A stretch of 9,555 nt of DNA from Nitrospiraceae bacterium UBA2600 (GTDB taxonomy: Bacteria; Nitrospirota; Thermodesulfovibrionia; Thermodesulfovibrionales; Thermodesulfovibrionaceae), in NCBI GenBank assembly GCA_002339325.1, contig DDKK01000023.1, forward strand, positions 1-9,555, written 5' to 3'. Shown here piece after piece: positions 6,814-9,555 of the stretch (position 1 is its first letter; each line of letters begins with the position of its first letter). The notes beneath the pieces were generated by a model. That model did no database searches, was not told where the DNA came from, and saw only the letters and a list, made by a program, of their open reading frames with translations. Made by a program: the position numbers and the translations under genes.

Positions 6814-8106
6814 ATGGAAAAAGAAATAATTCATGAAGTAAAAGGGGTCTGTAAAACCTTTCAAGTCGGGAAAAACAAGGAACTTCCTGTTCTTGAAGAT
6901 ATAAATCTAAAAATCTACAGTGGTGATTTTCTTGCTATTTTAGGCCAATCAGGAGCTGGAAAATCAACCCTTCTAAGAGTAATGGCAGGACTGATAAAGC
7001 CATCTTGTGGAGAAGTGTTGTTCAAAGGGAAACCTCTTGATAAGGCAAATCCCAAAATAGCAGTGGTTTTTCAGAGCTTTGCTCTATTCCCTTGGTATAC
7101 AGTTCTTGATAATGTAAAAATCGGACTTGTAGGTTCTGGATTGAGTGAGGAAGAGATAGACGAGAAAGCCTTAAAGGCCATAGACCTCGTAGGACTTGAT
7201 GGCTTTGAAGATGCCTATCCAAGAGAATTAAGTGGCGGAATGAGACAGAGAGTCGGTATTGCCAGGGCACTTGTGGTTGAGCCAGAGCTTCTATTAATGG
7301 ATGAACCCTTTTCTACTCTTGACGTTCTCACTGCGGACAACCTAAGAGGCGATATTCTCGACCTCTGGCATTCAGGCAAAATGCCTGCAAAGGCAATTGT
7401 GCTCGTAAGTCACAATATTGAAGAGGCTGTAAGCATGGCATCTCGTGCCATAATAATGAGTTACAATCCTGGTAAAATAAAAGCTGATATAAAAATTGAC
7501 CTTCCCTATCCAAGAGATAAAAACTCAAGAGACTTCAAGTTCATGCTCGACAAAATCTATACAATCTTAATAAAACCGGCAGAAGAAATTCACAAGTATA
7601 TAAGCTCAGAAAGATATCAGTTTCTTCCGCATGCTAAAGTTGGCGCAATTGCAGGCCTTATAGAACTTGTTCATGACAAAGAAGGAAGAGTTGACATATA
7701 CGCCTTAAGCACAGAGATAAGTATGGAAGTAGACGACATATTTCCTCTGATTGAAGCATCCGTAATACTTGGTTTCGGAGAAATAAAAGAAGGTGACTTC
7801 ATCCTTACAGAAAAAGGAAAAAGCTGGGCTGAAGCAGATACTCTTCAAAAAAAGGAAATATTCAAAGAGGCAGTTCTTCAGAATGTTCAACTCATAAGAC
7901 AGATAATGCAGGTTGTATCAACAATTCAGAAACATAGGGTTTCTGAAGACTTCTTCATAGACATACTCAAAAATCACTTTACGCCTGATGAGGCATGGAA
8001 TCAGCTGGAGACAGCTATTGACTGGGCAAGATACGCAGAACTCTTCGTCTATGACTACGATTCTGGAGAGATATATCTTGAAGAACATGAAAGAGTCGAT
8101 AGATAG
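6814..8106 (+). CDS. ABC transporter ATPase (NitT/TauT-like) with C-terminal AAA-associated domain
   Basis: This is the cytoplasmic ATPase partner of the preceding fused permease, 430 aa against about 250-270 for a plain NrtD/SsuB/TauB-type ATPase. The ABC domain (about 5-245) is complete: Walker A GQSGAGKST (44-52), Q-loop Gln87 in VVFQSFALFPW, signature LSGGMRQR (139-146), Walker B LLLMDEPFS (159-167), D-loop STLD (167-170) and H-loop His200. The PRELSGGMRQRVGIARAL region and the FPW after the Q-loop are typical of the nitrate/sulfonate/taurine group. The extra C-terminal part (about 265-425) resembles the AAA-associated C-terminal domain (Pfam AAA_assoc_C) that accompanies this family. It has a helical, winged-helix-like look with GEIKEGDFILTEKGKSWAEA (322-341). 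Its role is unknown and may be regulatory. The gene begins 4 nt after the permease stop with only a weak GGA upstream, suggesting coupling, and its 3' end overlaps malQ. Confidence 0.93.
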   Translation: MEKEIIHEVKGVCKTFQVGKNKELPVLEDINLKIYSGDFLAILGQSGAGKSTLLRVMAGLIKPSCGEVLFKGKPLDKANPKIAVVFQSFALFPWYTVLDNVKIGLVGSGLSEEEIDEKALKAIDLVGLDGFEDAYPRELSGGMRQRVGIARALVVEPELLLMDEPFSTLDVLTADNLRGDILDLWHSGKMPAKAIVLVSHNIEEAVSMASRAIIMSYNPGKIKADIKIDLPYPRDKNSRDFKFMLDKIYTILIKPAEEIHKYISSERYQFLPHAKVGAIAGLIELVHDKEGRVDIYALSTEISMEVDDIFPLIEASVILGFGEIKEGDFILTEKGKSWAEADTLQKKEIFKEAVLQNVQLIRQIMQVVSTIQKHRVSEDFFIDILKNHFTPDEAWNQLETAIDWARYAELFVYDYDSGEIYLEEHERVDR

Positions 8107-9555
8107 ACTCTCCGAAATTTTAAACATTCTTCCATTCTATTACAACTACAAAGGCGAAAGAATAGAAATTCCTACAGAGACAAAAGCTGAAATTATCTCA
8201 TCCATGGGTATTGAGATTAATGAATCTGCACTTAATGAATGGATTGAATATTTTGAATTCTACAAATTCAGAGAAATTTTAGATTTCGTATACGTAACGG
8301 GTGAAAAGCCTCAAATATACATATATTTAGATAAACCTCTTGTCACTCCTATTGAGATAGAGATTGTTCCGCATGAAACTCTTGGAAGTTTTTACCAAAG
8401 CTTAAATATTAGAGTAGATTTGCCTGAGATTATACTCTCCGAATTAAAATGCTCGGAGAAAGGAGAATTTTATAAATATCTGATTCATCTACCTTCCTTG
8501 CCACCTGGATACTACAAGCTCAAGACTTACCTTAGGGGTAAAGAAGCTGAAAGTATTGTCATTGTATCACCAGAACAGTGTTATTCACATTTTCAAAATA
8601 AAACTTGGGGTTTACATTTGAATTTATGGAGTCTTAGAGGCAGAGGAATAGAGGGAGACTTTTCCCATCTAAGAGAATTAGCCCAATACGTAAAAAGTCT
8701 CGGAGGCTTCATCAGTATAAATCCGCTACACTATAACGCCCCCTCTGACACTTATGGAATAAGCCCGTACTCAGCTATCTCAAGACAGTTTAAAACGCCT
8801 ATCTATCTTTCTGATATCGCCATAGAAGAGAAAAATGAAAGTTTTTTTGAATATGGGCTAATATGGGATGAAAAGATGGCAAGACTGAAAGAAAGATTTT
8901 ATAATCTGAACAATAAATCGGGAGAATTCCTCTTATTTGAAGATTACAAAAATCGATTAAATCAAATAGAGAGACAAGACTTAAAAAATTTTGCAATTTT
9001 TTGCTTTTTAGCAGAAAAATTTGGAAAAAATTGGCTGGGATGGAAAGAACAATTCAGAAATGCCGATAAAGAAGCTTTAGAGGAAATATACAAAGAAAGT
9101 TATTTGCATGTATCCTTTTATGAATATATCCAATGGCTTGTTGACAGAGAAATAGAAGCTCTCAAAGAGTATGAGATATGTTTTGACCTGGGTTTTGGTT
9201 CAATCCGTGATAGTTTTGACGTCTGGATAAACAGAGATTTATATGCACTAAAATGTGAACATGGCGCACCGCCTGATGACTTCAATTCAAAAGGACAAAA
9301 ATGGGGATTTCCCCCACCTATTCCCTTCAAAATGAGGCAAACAGGGTATGTGCCGTTTATCAAAATTTTAAGAGCAAATATGAAAAACCGGCTACTGAGA
9401 ATTGACCACGCCCTTGGTCTTTTTAGGGCTTTCTGGATTCCCGAGGGTAAATCTCCAGCAGAAGGAGCATATGTAGGATATCCTTGGAGCGAACTTCTTG
9501 GAATAATCTGCCTCGAAAGTCACTTAAACAGAACAGCCATTATAGGGGAGGATTT
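8078..9555 (+). CDS. malQ: 4-alpha-glucanotransferase (GH77, E. coli MalQ type), 3' end cut by window edge
   Basis: The enzyme (amylomaltase, disproportionating enzyme) transfers glucan segments between alpha-1,4-glucans in maltodextrin and glycogen metabolism in the cytosol. The frame stays open to the window end. Numbering from ATG 8087, 489 codons are visible of an expected 640-700. Residues 1-165 form an N-terminal region like that of E. coli MalQ. TWGLHLNLWSLR (173-184), the GDFSHL and GGF...INPLHY block (190-216) and GISPYSAISR (224-233) match the GH77 barrel start. GAPPDDFNSKGQKWGFPPP (393-411) is a hallmark. The nucleophile is Asp440 in LRIDHALGLFRAFW, and the acid/base is Glu488 in IIGED at the very edge. 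The third catalytic Asp is beyond the window. I prefer TTG 8078 as start, since GGAGAG (8065-8070) lies 7 nt upstream. ATG 8087 is in frame but lacks a well-spaced site. Either way the gene overlaps the ATPase gene (29 or 20 bp). The catalytic-barrel stretch DLGFGSIRDSFDVW (367-380) differs from the DLAVGVAEGG-type sequence of E. coli. Confidence 0.92.
   Translation, partial: MKNMKESIDRLSEILNILPFYYNYKGERIEIPTETKAEIISSMGIEINESALNEWIEYFEFYKFREILDFVYVTGEKPQIYIYLDKPLVTPIEIEIVPHETLGSFYQSLNIRVDLPEIILSELKCSEKGEFYKYLIHLPSLPPGYYKLKTYLRGKEAESIVIVSPEQCYSHFQNKTWGLHLNLWSLRGRGIEGDFSHLRELAQYVKSLGGFISINPLHYNAPSDTYGISPYSAISRQFKTPIYLSDIAIEEKNESFFEYGLIWDEKMARLKERFYNLNNKSGEFLLFEDYKNRLNQIERQDLKNFAIFCFLAEKFGKNWLGWKEQFRNADKEALEEIYKESYLHVSFYEYIQWLVDREIEALKEYEICFDLGFGSIRDSFDVWINRDLYALKCEHGAPPDDFNSKGQKWGFPPPIPFKMRQTGYVPFIKILRANMKNRLLRIDHALGLFRAFWIPEGKSPAEGAYVGYPWSELLGIICLESHLNRTAIIGED

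Overview
This AT-rich window comes from a bacterial chromosome. The gene set suggests an anaerobic, possibly thermophilic bacterium: a two-gene (split) transketolase, pyruvate phosphate dikinase, and an E. coli-type MalQ next to a NitT/TauT-like ABC transporter. A Nitrospirota (Thermodesulfovibrio-like) or Thermodesulfobacteria-like source is my best guess, but it rests on gene style and protein flavour only and is not proven.

Layout. The left half (1-4728) is read on the minus strand, in the order ppdK, then tktN (transketolase N-terminal subunit), then tktC (C-terminal subunit), then the first 27 residues of an ABC-transporter ATPase that runs off the window. From tktN onward the genes overlap: 14 bp between tktN and tktC, and 4 bp (ATGA) between tktC and the ABC gene. 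This implies one translationally coupled unit. A 134-bp gap separates ppdK from tktN. It has a TATAAT-like box but no clear terminator, so tkt may be transcribed both from its own start and by read-through from ppdK.

The centre (4729-5096) is a 368-bp divergent intergenic region. It carries an outward promoter for each side and, between them, a roughly 150-bp repeat-like element with inverted arms and a flanking 9-bp direct repeat.

The right half (5097-9555) is read on the plus strand: a fused double-permease ABC membrane protein, its ATPase (with a C-terminal AAA-associated domain), and a GH77 4-alpha-glucanotransferase (malQ) cut by the window edge. Gaps are 4 bp and then a 20-29 bp overlap, so this is a tight operon. 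No substrate-binding protein is present.

Function. The minus-strand genes serve central carbon metabolism: PEP/pyruvate interconversion and the non-oxidative pentose phosphate pathway. The plus-strand operon joins an importer-like ABC system of unknown substrate to glycogen/maltodextrin remodelling. The most notable points are the lysine-rich tail on PPDK, the transporter-malQ coupling without a binding protein, and the repeat element between the divergent promoters. I saw no clear new defence or mobile system.
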